Below are positions 47,001 through 59,300 of a DNA stretch of 64,000 nucleotides, one piece after another. Source of the DNA: Ehretia macrophylla. Lineage: Eukaryota > Streptophyta > Magnoliopsida > Boraginales > Ehretiaceae. Both the position numbers and the translations under genes were made by a program. The stretch spans positions 40,016,152 to 40,080,151 of the forward strand of contig CM075775.1 of NCBI GenBank assembly GCA_037974665.1, read 5' to 3'. How positions within the stretch are numbered: the first letter of the stretch is position 1; every line of letters begins with the position of its first letter. Under the pieces are notes generated by a model. The model ran no database searches and had not been told where the DNA came from. It worked only from the letters and a program-made list of their open reading frames with translations.

Positions 47001-47665
47001 ATGATTGCCTGTCCTATGTTCTTTGCTTGATTATGGCCATTTGTGAACACTATGCTGCTTGAAGACTATTTCTTTTCATGTTGCTTGATGTTTGTAATGT
47101 AAAAGACCCCCGTTGTAATTTGGGGCCTAATTTTGGCTTGTACTGATAATAACTAGATAGACACTACTATGGTCATTTTGCTATCATCATTGGCTAGTAT
47201 CTATCATAGGATTATGAGGTATCAGGTAAGGACTAAGTAAAATGAACATGTCCAATCTTAAACAGGTATTCATTGTTAAGCCAAGAACAACAGGTACTTC
47301 TGTAACGAGGACAAACAAGCAAACGAGACATAGCATCATGCTAGGTTAATCAAACGAGACATAGCATCATGCTAGGTTATTAATCAAATGAGACTTCAAG
47401 ATAATTAGTAGGCGTTTCAATTGATGATAAATAGTCATCTTAGTTGAAAATGAATTTGAGATTGTAAATTTTGAGAAGTTTAGAGAATTAGGTCAAACTA
47501 AGGAGCCCAATTATAGTCGTTATGCTGCCGGTTTTTCGGAGAGTTTGTGGAGTTTAGGCCAAAATGTTAAATGTTAAACCTTCATAAAAGGTTAAGTATG
47601 TGATATGACTTGAATGTTAGATCACACCCTAGTCTAACCTTTATAGGCTGGGTTAGGGCATGACA
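44084..47665 (+). repeat. Family-1 3' LTR (satellite copy)
   Basis: It is 3,582 bp long, from 'tgtgaggtccgacctcg' to 'ttagggcatgaca'. Leader module at 46465-46650, small hairpin at 46906-46923 and subfamily tandem duplication at 47326-47390. It is followed by TSD gcagc and satellite. Confidence 0.95.
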
Positions 47666-48120
47666 GCAGCCGAGCAAGCTTGCTGCCCTCGTCGTAGAGC
47701 TCTCGGAGAGCTTTCCAACGGTATGTTGTGCGCCGCGTAACTCCTTACGGATCAAAAGTTATGGGCATTGGAGCAACGGAGACCTGGTCCCAAGCCTCAC
47801 GCCCTCGGTTTGCGGGCCCAGCCTCAACGTGAAGTGAAGTTATTTTGCCCAAGGTGCCGTGGGATTTGATAATAGAAATGCGATTGATTAGGTTGTCGTC
47901 CTTTTCGCTACTTACGACGTACGACCTGAGATGGAAAAACAGCGCAAATGAAGAAAAGTGTCCCAAAACTGATGAAAACATTCGATTTTGGGCTCTGAAA
48001 ATAGGTACAGCCTAGCAGGCTTGCTGCCCCTAACGCAGAGCTCTAGGAGAGCTTTCCAACGGTATGCTATGCGGAGCGTAGCTCTTTACGGATCAAAAGT
48101 TATAGGACCGGAGTGACGGA

Positions 48121-51100
48121 GACCTGGTCCCAAGCCCACGCCATTGGTTTGCGGGCCCAGCCTCTTCGTGAAGCGAAGTTGTCTTGCCCTAGGTACTGTG
48201 GGATTTGGTAATAGAAATGTGATGGATTAGGTTGTCGTCCTTTTCGCGGCTCACGACGTACGACCCGGGACAGAAAAATAGCGCAAAAGATGAAAAGTGT
48301 CTCAAAATTGATGAAAACATACGATTTTGGGCTCCAAAAATTGGCGCAGTAGAGTAGGCTTGTAGCCCCCATAGTAGAGCTCTCGGAGAGCTTTCCAACG
48401 GCATGTTGTGTGCCGTGTAACTCCTTACGGATCAAAAGTTATGGGCACCGGAGCGATGAAGACCTGGTCCTACGCCCTACGCCCTCGGTTTGCAGGCCCA
48501 GCCTCTACGTGAAGCGAAGTTGTCTTGCCCAAGGTGCCGTGGGATTCGGTAATAGAAATGTGATTGATTAGGTTGTTGTCCTTTTCGCGGCTCACGATGT
48601 ACGACCCAGGACGGAAAAATAGCGCAAAAGAAGAAAAGTGTCCCTAAACTGATGAAAACGTTTGATTTTGGGTTCCGAAAAGCAGCGCAACCGAGTAGGC
48701 TTTCTGCCCCCATCGTAGAGCTCTCGGAGAGCTTTCCAACGTTATGCTGTGCACCACGTAACTTCTAAAGGATCAAACGTTATAGGTACCAGAGCGACGG
48801 AGACCTGGTCCCAAGCCCTACGCCCTCGGGTTGCGGGCACAGCCTCTGTGTGAAGCGAAGTTGTCTTGCCCAAGGTACCGTGGGATTCGGTAATATAAAT
48901 GTGATGGATTAGGTTGTTGTCCTTTTCACGGCTCACGACGTACGATCCGGGATGAAAAAATATCGCAAAAGAAGAAAAGTATCTCAAAACTGATGAAAAT
49001 GTTTGATTTTGGGCTCCAAAAATAGGCGCAGCCGAGCAGACTTGCTGCCGCTGTCGTAGAGCTCTCGGAGAGCTATCCAACAGCATGCTGTGCACCATGT
49101 AACTCCTTACAAATCAAAAGTTATGTGTACCAGAGCGACGGAGACCTGGTCCCAAGCCCCACACCCTCGATTTGCGGGCCCAGCCTCTACGTGAAGCGAA
49201 GTTGTCTTGTCCAAGGTACTGTGGGATTCGGTAATAGAAATGTGATGGATTAAGTTGTCGCCCTTAACGCAACTCACGACGTACGACGCGAGACGAAAAA
49301 ACGGTGCAAAGGAAGAAAAGTATCCCGAAACAGATAAAATCATTTGATTTTGCCCTCTGAAAATAGGCGCAGCCGAGTAGACTTGCTGCCCCCATCGTAG
49401 AGTTCTCAGAGAGCCTTCCAACGGTATACTGTGAACCGCGTAACTCCTTACGGATCAAAAGTTATGGGCACAGGAGCAACGAAGATCTGGTTTCAATCCC
49501 CATGCCCTCGGTTTGCGGGCCCAGCCTCTACGCATAGTGAAGTTGTCTAGCCCAAGGTACTGTGGGATTCGGTAATAGAAATGTAATGGATTAGGTTGTC
49601 GTCCTTTTCGCGGCTCACGACGTCCGACCCGGGACGAAAAAACAGTCCAAAAAAAGAAAACTATCCCGAATTTGATGAAAACGTTTGATTTTGGGCTCCG
49701 AAAATAGGTGCAGCCGGGCAAGCTTGATGCCCCCGTCGTAGAGCTCTCGGAGAGATTTCCAACAGTATATTCTGCGTCGCGTAACTCTTTGCGGATCAAA
49801 AGTTATGGACACCAGAGCCACAAAGACTTTGTCCTAAGCCCCACGACCTCGGTATGCTGCCCAACCTCTACGTGAAGCGAAGTTATCTTGCCCAAGGTGT
49901 CGTGAGATTCGGTAATAGAAATGTGATAGATTAGGTTGTCGTCCTTTTCGCCGCTCACGACGTACTACCCGAGACGGAAAAACAGCGCAAAAGAAGAAAA
50001 ATATCCCGAAACTGATGAAAATGTTCGATTTTGTGCTCCAAAAATAGGAGCAACCGAGTAGGATTTCTGCCCCCATCGTAGAGCTCTCGGAGTGCTTTCG
50101 AACGGTATGCTGTGCGTCACGTAACTCCTTACGGATCAAAAGATATGGGCAACGAAGTGACGGAGACCTAGTCCCAAGCCCCACGCCCTCAAATTGCAGG
50201 CCCAGCCTCCACGTGAAGCTAAGTTGTCTTGCCCAAGGTACCATAGGATTCAGTAATAGAAATGTGATGGATTAGGTTGTCGACCTTTTCGCAGCTCCCG
50301 ACGTACGACACGGGACGAAAAAATAGCGCAAAAGAAGAAAAGTGTCTCAAAATAGATGAAAACGTTCAATTTTGCGCTCGAAAAACGGGCGTAGCTGAGT
50401 AGGCTTGCTGCCCACGTCGTAGAGCTCTCAGAGTGCTTTCCAACGGTATGCTGTGCACCGCGTAACTCCTTACGGATCAAAAGTTATGTGCACTGGAGCG
50501 ACGGAGACTTGGTTCCAAGCCTCACGCCCTCGGTTTACCGGCCCAGCCTCTACGTGAAGCAAAGTTGTCTTCCCCAAGGTACCGTGGGATTCGGTAATAG
50601 AAATGTGATGGATTAGGTTGTTGTCCTTTTCGCGGCTCACGACGCACAATCCTGGAAGAAAAAATAGTCCAAAAGAAGAAAAGTGTCCTGAATCTGATGA
50701 AAACGTTCAATTTTGGGCTCTGAAAAATTTTGCAGCAGAGCAGACTTGCTGTCCCTGTCGTAGAGCTCTCGGAGAGCTTTCCAACGGTATGTTGTGCGCC
50801 GCGTAACTCCTTACAGATCAAAAGTTATGGGCACCGAAGCTATGGAGACCGGGTCTGAAGCCCCACGCCCTCGGTTTGCTGGCCCAGCCTCTACGTGAAG
50901 TGAAGTTCTCTTGCCCAAGGTGCCATGGGATTCGGTAATAGAAATGTGATGGATTAAGTTGTCGTCCTTTTCACGGCTCATGACGTACGATCTGGGACGG
51001 AAAAACCGCGTAAAAGAATAAAAGTGTCCCGAAATTGATGAAAATGTTCGATTTTTGCTCCGAAAATAGGTGCAACCACATAGGCTTTTAGCCCTCGTCG

Positions 51101-54100
51101 TAGAGCTCTCGGAGAGCTTTCTAACGGTATGCTGTGCACCGCATAACTCCTTACGAATCAAAAGATATGGGCACCGAAGCAATGCAGACATGGTCCCAAG
51201 CCCTACGCCCTCTGTTTGGGGGCCCAGCCTCTACATGAAGTGAAGTTGTCTTGCCCAAGGTACCATGGGATTCGGTAATAGAAATGTGATGGATTAGGTT
51301 GTCATCCTTTTCGCTGCTTACGACGCACGACCTGAGACAGAAAAACAGCGCAAAAGAAGAAAAGTGTCCCAAAACTGATGAAAACGTTCGATTTTGGGCT
51401 GTGAAAATAGGCGCGGCTGAGTAGGCTTTTTACCCCGGTCGTAGAGCTCTCTCAGGGCTTTCAAACGGTATGCTGTGCGCTGCGTAATTCCCTACGAATC
51501 AAAAGATATAGGCACCGGAACGACGGAGACTTGGTCCTAAGCCCCCCGTCCTCTGTTTGGGGGCCCAGCCTCTACGTGAAGTGAAGTTGTCTTGCCCAAG
51601 GTGCTGTGGGATTCGATAATAGAAATGTGATGGATTAGGTTGTCGTCCTTTTAGCGGCTCACGATGTACTATCCGGGATAGAAAAACAGTGCAAAAATAT
51701 GAAAAGTGTCCCAAAACTGATGAAAACGTTCGATTTTGGGCTCTGAAAATAGGCGCGGCTGAGTAGGCTTTTTACCCCGGTCGTAGAGCTCTCGGAGTGC
51801 TTTCAAACGGTATACTGTGTGCTGCGTAATTCCCTGCAGATCAAAAGATATAGGCACCGGAGTGACGGAGACTTGGTCCTAAGCCCCACGTCCTCTGTTT
51901 GGGGGCCCAGCCTCTACGTGAAGTGAAGTTGTCTTGCCCAAGGTGCTGTGGGATTCGATAATAGAAATGTGATGGATTAGGTTGTCGTCCTTTTAGCGGC
52001 TCACGATGTACTATCCGGGATAGAAAAACAGTGCAAAAATATGAAAAGTGTCCCAAACTGATGAAAACGTTCTATTTTGGGCTCTGAAAACAGGTGCAGC
52101 CTAGCAGGCTTGCTTCACTTGAAGCAAAGCTCTAGGAGAGCTTTCCAACGGTATGCTATGCGCCGCGTAGCTCTTTACGGATCAAAAGTTATGGGCACCG
52201 GAGTGACGGAGACCTGGTCCCAAGCCCACGCCCTCGGTTTGCGGGCCCATCCTCTTCGTGAAGCGAAGTTGTCTTGCCCTAAGTACTGTGGGATTCGGTA
52301 ATAGAAATACGATAGATTAGGTTGTCGTCATTTTTGCCACCACGACGTACGACCCGGGACGGAAAAACAGCGCAAAAGATGAAAAGTATCCCAAAACTGA
52401 TGAAACCGTTCAATTTTGGGCTCCGAAAATTGGCGCAATAGAGTAGGCTTGTAAACCTTGTAGTAGAGCTCTAGGAGAGCTTTCCAACAACATGCTGTGC
52501 ACCACGTAACTCCTTACGGATCAAAAGTTATGGACACCGGAGCGAAGGAGACCTGGTCCCACACCCCACGCCCTCGGTTTGCAGGCCCAGCCTCTACGTG
52601 AAGCGAAGTTGTCTTGCCCAAGGTGCCGTGGGATTCGGTAATAGAAATGTGATTGATTAGGTTGTTGTCCTTTTCGCGGCTCACGATGTACGACCCAGGA
52701 CGGAAAAATAGCGCAAAAGAAGAAAAGTGTCCCTAAACTGATGAAAACGTTTGATTTTGGGTTCCGAAAAGCAGCGCAACCGAGTAGGCTTTCTGCCCCC
52801 ATCGTAGAGCTCTCGGAGAGCTTTCCAACGTTATGCTGTGCACCACGTAACTTCTTACGGATCAAACGTTATGGGCAACGGAGCGACGGAGACTTCATCC
52901 CAAGCCCTACGCCCTCGGTTTGTGGGCCCAGCCTCTACGTGAAGCGAAGTTGTCTTGCCCAAGGTACTTTGGGATTCGGTAATAGAAATATGATGGATTA
53001 GGTTGTTGTCCTTTTCGAGGCTCACGATGTACGACCCAAGACGGAAAAATAGCGCAAAAGTAGAAAAGTGTCCCTAAACTGATGAAAACGTTCAATTTTG
53101 GGCTCCGAAAAGCGGCGCAACGGAGTAGGCTTGGTGCCCCCGTAGTAGAGTTCTCGGAGAGCTTTCCAACGTTATGTTGTGCGCCACGTAACTTTTTACA
53201 GATCAAAAGTTATGTGCACCGGAGCGACGGATACCTGGTCCCAAGCCCTATACCCTCAGTTTGTGGGCCCAGCCTCTATGTGAAGCGAAGTTGTCTTGTC
53301 CAAGGTACCGTGGGATTCGGTAATAGAAATGTGACGGATTACGTTGTCGCCCTTTTCGCAACTCACGACGTACGACCCGGGACAAAAAAACTGTGCAAAA
53401 GAAGAAAAGTATACCGAAACAGATGAAATCATTCGATTTTGAGCTCTGAAAATAGACGCAGCCGAGTAGGCTTGCTGCCCCTGTCGTAGAGTTCTCAGAG
53501 AGCTTTCCAACGGTATGTTGTGAGCCGCGTAACTCCTTACGGATCAAAAGTTATGGGCACCAGAGCAACGGAGATCTGGTTCCAAGCCCCATGCCCTCGG
53601 TTTGCGGGCCCAGCCTCTACGCAAAGTGAAGTTGTCTTGCCCAAGGTACTGTGGGATTCGGTAATAGAAATGTGATGGACTAGGTTGTCGTCCTTTTCGC
53701 AGTTCACGACGTATGACCCGGGACGGAAAAACAATCCAAAAGAAGAAAAGTGTCCCGAATATGATAAAAACATTCGATTTTGGGATCCGAAAATAGGTGC
53801 AGCAGAGCAAGCTTGATTCCCCCGTCGTAGAGCTCTCGGAAAGCTTTCCAACGGTATGCTGTGCGCTGCGTATCTCCTTACGGATCAAAAGTTATGGACA
53901 CCAGAGCGACAAAGACCTCGCTCCAAGCCCTACGCCCTCGGTTTGCTGGCCCAGCCTCTGCGTGAAGTGAAGTTGTCTTGCCCAAGGTGCCATGGGATTC
54001 AGTAATAGAAATGTGATGGATTAGGTTGTCGTCCTTTTTAAGGCTCACGACGTACGACCCAAGACGGAAAAACAGCGCAAAAGAAGAAAAGTATCCCAAA

Positions 54101-56300
54101 ACTAAAGAAAATGTTCGATTTTGTGCTCTGAAAACAGGCTCAGCCGTGTAGGCTTTCTACCCCAGTCGTAGAACTCTCGGAGTGCTTTCCAATGGTATGC
54201 TGTGCGTCGCGTAACTCCTTACGGATCAAAAGATATGGGCAACGAAGTGACGGAGACCTAGTCCCAAGCCCCACGCCCTCGATTTGTAGGCCCAGCCTCT
54301 ACGTAAAACGAAGTTGTCTTGCCCAAGGTACCGTGGGATTCGGTAATAGAAATGTGATGGATTAGGTTGTCGCCCTTTTCGGAGCTCGCGACGTACGACC
54401 CGAGACGAAAAAATAGCGCAAAAGGAGAAAAATGTCTCGAAATAGATGAAAACGTTCAATTTTGTGCTCGGAAAACAGGCGCAGCTGAGTAGGCTTGCTG
54501 CCCACGTAGTAGAGCTCTCAGAGAGCTTTCCAACGGTATGCTGTGCGCCGCGTAACTCCCTATGGATCAAAAGTTATGTGCACCAGAGCAATGGAGACCT
54601 AGTTCCAAGCCCAACGCCCTCGGTTTGTGGGCCCAGCCTCTACGTGAAGCGAAGTTGTCTTGCCAAAGGTACCGTGGGATTCGGTAATAGAAATGTGATA
54701 GATTAGGTTCTCGTCCTTTTCGTGGCTCACGACGCACAATTCAGGACGTAAAAACAGTCCAAAAGAAGAAAAGTATACCGAATCTGATAAAAACGTTCGA
54801 TTTTGGGCTCCAAAAATAGGTGCATCCGAGCAGACTTGCTGTCCCAGTCGTAGAGCTCTTGGAGAGCTTTCCAACGGTATGCTGTGCGCCACATAACTCC
54901 TTATGGATCAAAAGTTTTGGGCAACGGAGCGATGGAGGCCCGGTCCCAAGCCCCACGCCCTCGGTTTGTGGCCCCAACCTCTACTTGAAGCGAAGTTGTC
55001 TTGCCCAAGGTGCTGTGGGATTCGATAATAGAAATATGATGGATTAGGTTGTCGTCCTTTTCATGGCTTATGACATACGACCCGGGACGGAAAAACAGCG
55101 CAAAAGAAGAAAAGTGTCGCGAAAATGATGAAAATGTTCGATTTTTGCTCCGAAAATAGGTGCAACCACATAGGCTTTTAGCCCTCGTCGTAGAGCTCTC
55201 GAAGAGCTTTCTAACGGTATGTTTTGCGACGCGTAATTCCTTAAGAATCAAAAGATATGGGCACCGGAGCGACGGAGACCTGGTCCCAAGCCCCACGCCC
55301 TCTGTTTGTAGGCCCAGCCTCTACATGAAGTGAAGTTGTCTTGCCCAAGGTACCATGGGGTTCGGTAATAGAAATATGATGGATTACGTTGTCGCCCTTT
55401 TTGCAGCTCACGAAGTACGACCCGGGACAGAAAAACAGCGCAAAAGATGAAATGTATCCTGAAACAGATGAAATCGTTCGATTTTGCGCTTTGAAAATAG
55501 GCGCAACAAATTAGGCTTGCTGCCCGCTGTAGAGTTCTCAGAGAGCTTTCCAACGGTATGTAGTGAGCCGCGTAACTCCTTACGGATCAAAAGATATGGG
55601 CACCGGAGCGACAGAGATCTGGTTCCAAGCCCCATGCCCTCGGTTTGCGGGCCCAGCCTCTACGCAAAGTGAAGTTGTCATGCCCAAGGTACTATGGGAT
55701 TCGCTAATAGAAATCTAATGGAATACGTTGTCGTCCTTTTTGCGGCTCACAATGTAAGACCCGGGAAGGAAAAATAGTACAAAAGAAGAAAAGTGTCCCG
55801 AATCTAATGAAAACATTCGATTTTGGGCTCCGAAAATAGATGCAGTCGAGCAGGCTTGTTTCCCCCATCGTAAAGCTCTCGGAGAGCTTTCCAACGGTAT
55901 GCTGTGTGCCGCGTAACTCTTTACGGATCAAATGTTATGGGTACCGGAGCGACAAAGACTAGGTCGCAAGCCCCACGCCCTCGGTTTGCTGGCCCAGCCT
56001 CTACGTGAAGCGAAGTTGTCTTGCCCAAGGTGTCGTGGGATTCGGTAATAGAAATGTGATGGATTAGGTTGTCTTCCTTTTCGCGGCTCACGACGTATGA
56101 TCCGGAATGAAAAAACAGCGCAAAAGAAGAAAAGTATCACAAAATTGATGAAAATGTTTGATTTTGGGCTCCGAAAACAGGCGCAGCCGAGTAGGCTTTT
56201 TCCCCCATCGTAGAGTTCTCGGAGTGCTTTTCAATGGTATTCTGTACGTCACGTAACTCTTTACGGATCAAAAGGTACCGTGGGATTCGGTAATAGAAAT
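48121..56300. repeat. 12-monomer higher-order repeat (about 4.09 kb)
   Basis: Monomers at 48121, 48461, 48802, 49143, 49484 and 49825 correspond to those at 52211, 52550, 52891, 53232, 53573 and 53914 at an offset of 4,089-4,090 bp, which is 12 monomers. They share private variants such as 'gggttccgaaaagcagcgc' (48660s and 52750s) and 'caacgttatgctgtgcacc'. Monomers at 50165, 50506, 50847 and 51187 go on matching 54255, 54596, 54937 and 55277. The right limit is approximate because the later 8-monomer repeat overlaps. Confidence 0.8.
51395..52056. repeat. Two adjacent near-identical monomers
   Basis: 51395-51714 and 51737-52056 differ at only a handful of places. They share rare variants such as 'gtactatccgggatag' and 'gtgcaaaaatatgaaaag'. 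At an offset of 342 bp they are the most alike neighbouring monomers noticed in the window and mark a recent single-monomer duplication. Confidence 0.8.
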
Positions 56301-59300
56301 GTGATAGATTAGGTTCTCGTCCTTTTCGTGGCTCACGACGCACAATTCAGGACGTAAAAACAGTCCAAAAGAAGAAAAGTATACCGAATCTGATAAAAAC
56401 GTTCGATTTTGGGCTCTGAAAATAGGCACAGCGGAGTAGACTTGCTGTCCCCATCGTAGAGCTCTTGGAGAGCTTTCCAACGGTGTGTTGTGCGCCACAT
56501 AACTTCTTACGGATCGAAAGTTATGGGCACCGGAGCGACGGAGGCCTGGTCGCAGGCCCCACGCCCTCGGTTTACGGGCCCAGCCTCTGCGAGAAGCTAA
56601 GTTGTCTTGGCCAAGATGCCGTGGGATTCAATAATAGAAATGTGATGGATTAGGTTGTCGTTCTTTTTAAGGCTTACGACGTACGACCCGAGATGGAAAA
56701 ACAGCGCAAAAGAAGAAAAGTATCCCAAAACTAAAGAAAATGTTCGATTTTGTGCTCTGAAAACAGGCTCAGCCGTGTAGGCTTTCTACCCCAGTCGTAG
56801 AACTCTCGGAGTGCTTTCCAATGGTATGCTGTGCGTCGCGTAACTCCTTACGGATCAAAAGATATGGGCAACGAAGTGACGGAGACCTAGTCCCAAGCCC
56901 CACGCCCTCGATTTGTAGGCCCAGCCTCTACGTAAAACGAAGTTGTCTTGCCCAAGGTACCGTGGGATTCGGTAATAGAAATGTGATGGATTAGGTTGTC
57001 GCCCTTTTCGGAGCTCGCGACGTACGACCCGAGACGAAAAAATAGCGCAAAAGAAGAAAAGTATCTCGAAATAGATGAAAACGTTCAAGTTTGTGCTCAA
57101 AAAATAGGTACAGCTGAGTAGGCTTGCTGCCCACGTCGTAGAGCTCTCAGAGAGCTTTCCAACAGTATGCTGTGTGCCACGTAACTCCCTACGGATCAAA
57201 AGTTATGTGCACCGGAGCAACGGAGACTTGGTTCCAAGCCCAACGCCCTCAGTTTGCGGGCCCAGCCTCTACGTGAAGCGAAGTTGTCTTGCCAAAGGTA
57301 CCGTGGGATTCGGTAATAGAAATGTGATGGATTAGGTTGTCGTCCTTTTTGCGGCTCACGACGTACAATCCGGGACGTAAAAACAGTCCAAAAGAAGAAA
57401 AGTATACCGAATTTGATGAAAACATTCGATTTTGGGCTCCAAAAATAGGTGCATCCGAGCAGACTTGCTGTCCCCGTCGTAGAGCTCTTGGAAAGCTTTC
57501 CAACGGTATGCTATGCGCCACATAACTCATTACGGATCAAAAGTTATGGGCACCGGAGCGACGAAGACCTGGTCCCAAGCCTTACGCCCTCGGTTTACGG
57601 GCCCAGCCTATACTTGAAGCGAAGTTGTCTTGCCCAAGGTGCTGTAGGATTCGGTAATAGAAATGTGATGGATTAGGTTGTCGTCCTTTTCATGGCTTAT
57701 GACATACGACCCGGGACGGAAAAACAGCGCAAAAGAAGAAAAGTGTCGCGAAAATGATGAAAATGTTCGATTTTTGCTCCGAAAATAGGTGCAACCACAT
57801 AGGCTTTTAGCCCTCGTCGTAGAGCTCTCGGAGAGCTTTCTAACGGTATGCTGTGCGCCGCGTAACTCCTTACGAATCAAAAGATATGGGCACTGGAGCG
57901 ACGGAGACCTGGTCCCAAGCCTCACGCCCTCTATTTGGGGGCCCAGCCTTTACATGAAGTGAAGTTGTCTTGCCCAAGGTACCGTGGGATTCGGTAATAG
58001 AAATGTGATGGATTACGTTGTCGCCCTTTTTGCAACTCACGAAGTACAACATGGGACGGAAAAACTGCGCAAAAGATGAAATGTATCCTGAAACAGATGA
58101 AATCATTCGATTTTGCACTCTGAAAATAGGCGCAGCCGAGTAGGCTTGCTGCCCCCGTCGTAGAGTTCTCAGAGAGCTTTCCAACGGTATGTAGTGAGCC
58201 GCGTAACTCCTTACGGATCAAAAGATATGGGCACCGGAGCGACAGAGATCTGGTTCCAAGCCCCATGCCCTCGGTTTGCGGGCCCAGCCTCTACGCAAAG
58301 TGAAGTTGTCATGCCCAAGGTACTATGGGATTCGCTAATAGAAATCTAATGGAATACGTTGTCGTCCTTTTTGCGGCTCACAATGTAAGACCCGGGAAGG
58401 AAAAATAGTACAAAAGAAGAAAAGTGTCCCGAATCTAATGAAAACATTCGATTTTGGGCTCCGAAAATAGGTGCAGCGGAGCAAGCTTGATGTCCTCGTC
58501 GTAAAGCTCTCGGAGAGCTTTCCAACGGTATGCTGTGTATCGCATAACTCCTTATGGATCAAAAGTTATGGACACCAGAGTGATAAAGACCTGGTCCCAA
58601 GCCCCACGCCCTCGGTTTACTGGCCCAGCCTCTACGTGAAGTGAAGTTGTCTTGCCCAAGGTGTCGTGGGATTCGATAATAGAAATGTGATGGATTAGGT
58701 TGTCGTCCTTTTCGTGGCTCACGACGTACAAACCGAGATGAAAAAACAGCATAAAAGAAGAAAAGTGTCCCGAAACTGATGAAAATGTTCAATTTTGTGC
58801 TCCGAAAACAGGCGCAGTCGAGTAGGCTTTTTACCCCTGTTGTAGAGTTCTCATAGTGCTTTCCAACGGTATGCTGTGCGTCACGTAACTCCTTACGGAT
58901 CAAAAGGTACCGTGGGATTCGGTAATAGAAATGTGATAGATTAGGTTCTCGTCCTTTTCGTGGCTCACGACGCACAATTCAGGACGTAAAAACAGTCCAA
59001 AAGAAGAAAAGTATACCGAATCTGATAAAAACGTTCGATTTTGGGCTCTGAAAATAGGTGTAGCGGATCAGACTTGCTGTCCCCATCGTAGAGCTCAAGG
59101 AGAGCTTTCCAACGGTATGTTGTGCGCCACATAACGCCTTACGAATCAAAAGTTATGGGCACCGGAGGGACGGAAATCTGGTCCCAAGCCTCACGCCCTC
59201 AGTTTGCTGGCCCAGCCTCTACGTGAAGCGAAGTTGTCTTGCCCAAGGTGCTATGGGATTCGGTAATAGAAATGTGATGGATTAGGTTGTCGTCATTTTC

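Larger units (their letters stand above)
35648..47665 (+). mobile_element. Family-1 Tekay/Del-like chromovirus fossil, satellite copy
   Basis: A structurally full element of 12,018 bp: LTRs of 3,605 and 3,582 bp, primer site, gag-pol and polypurine tract, inserted in satellite with a perfect 5-bp duplication. A sample of about 430 bp showed about 13 LTR differences, so the insertion may be somewhat younger than the nested copy. The coding region is nevertheless more decayed, with about fifteen interruptions. It was therefore either already defective when copied or decayed quickly. Both LTRs carry a roughly 35-bp tandem duplication (38904-38975 and 47326-47390) absent from the nested copy, marking a subfamily. 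Confidence 0.95.

Noticed and set aside
52521-52865. Minus-strand open frames of about 99-114 codons recurring in many satellite monomers (also for example 771-1115, 53544-53888, 54226-54570, 56855-57199), reading like a small protein family.
   Set aside because: The monomer is 341 bp, not a multiple of three, so the frame shifts at every monomer. Plus-strand frames are equally open, and similarity between the peptides only reflects the repeat. No start context, codon bias or known domain is seen.
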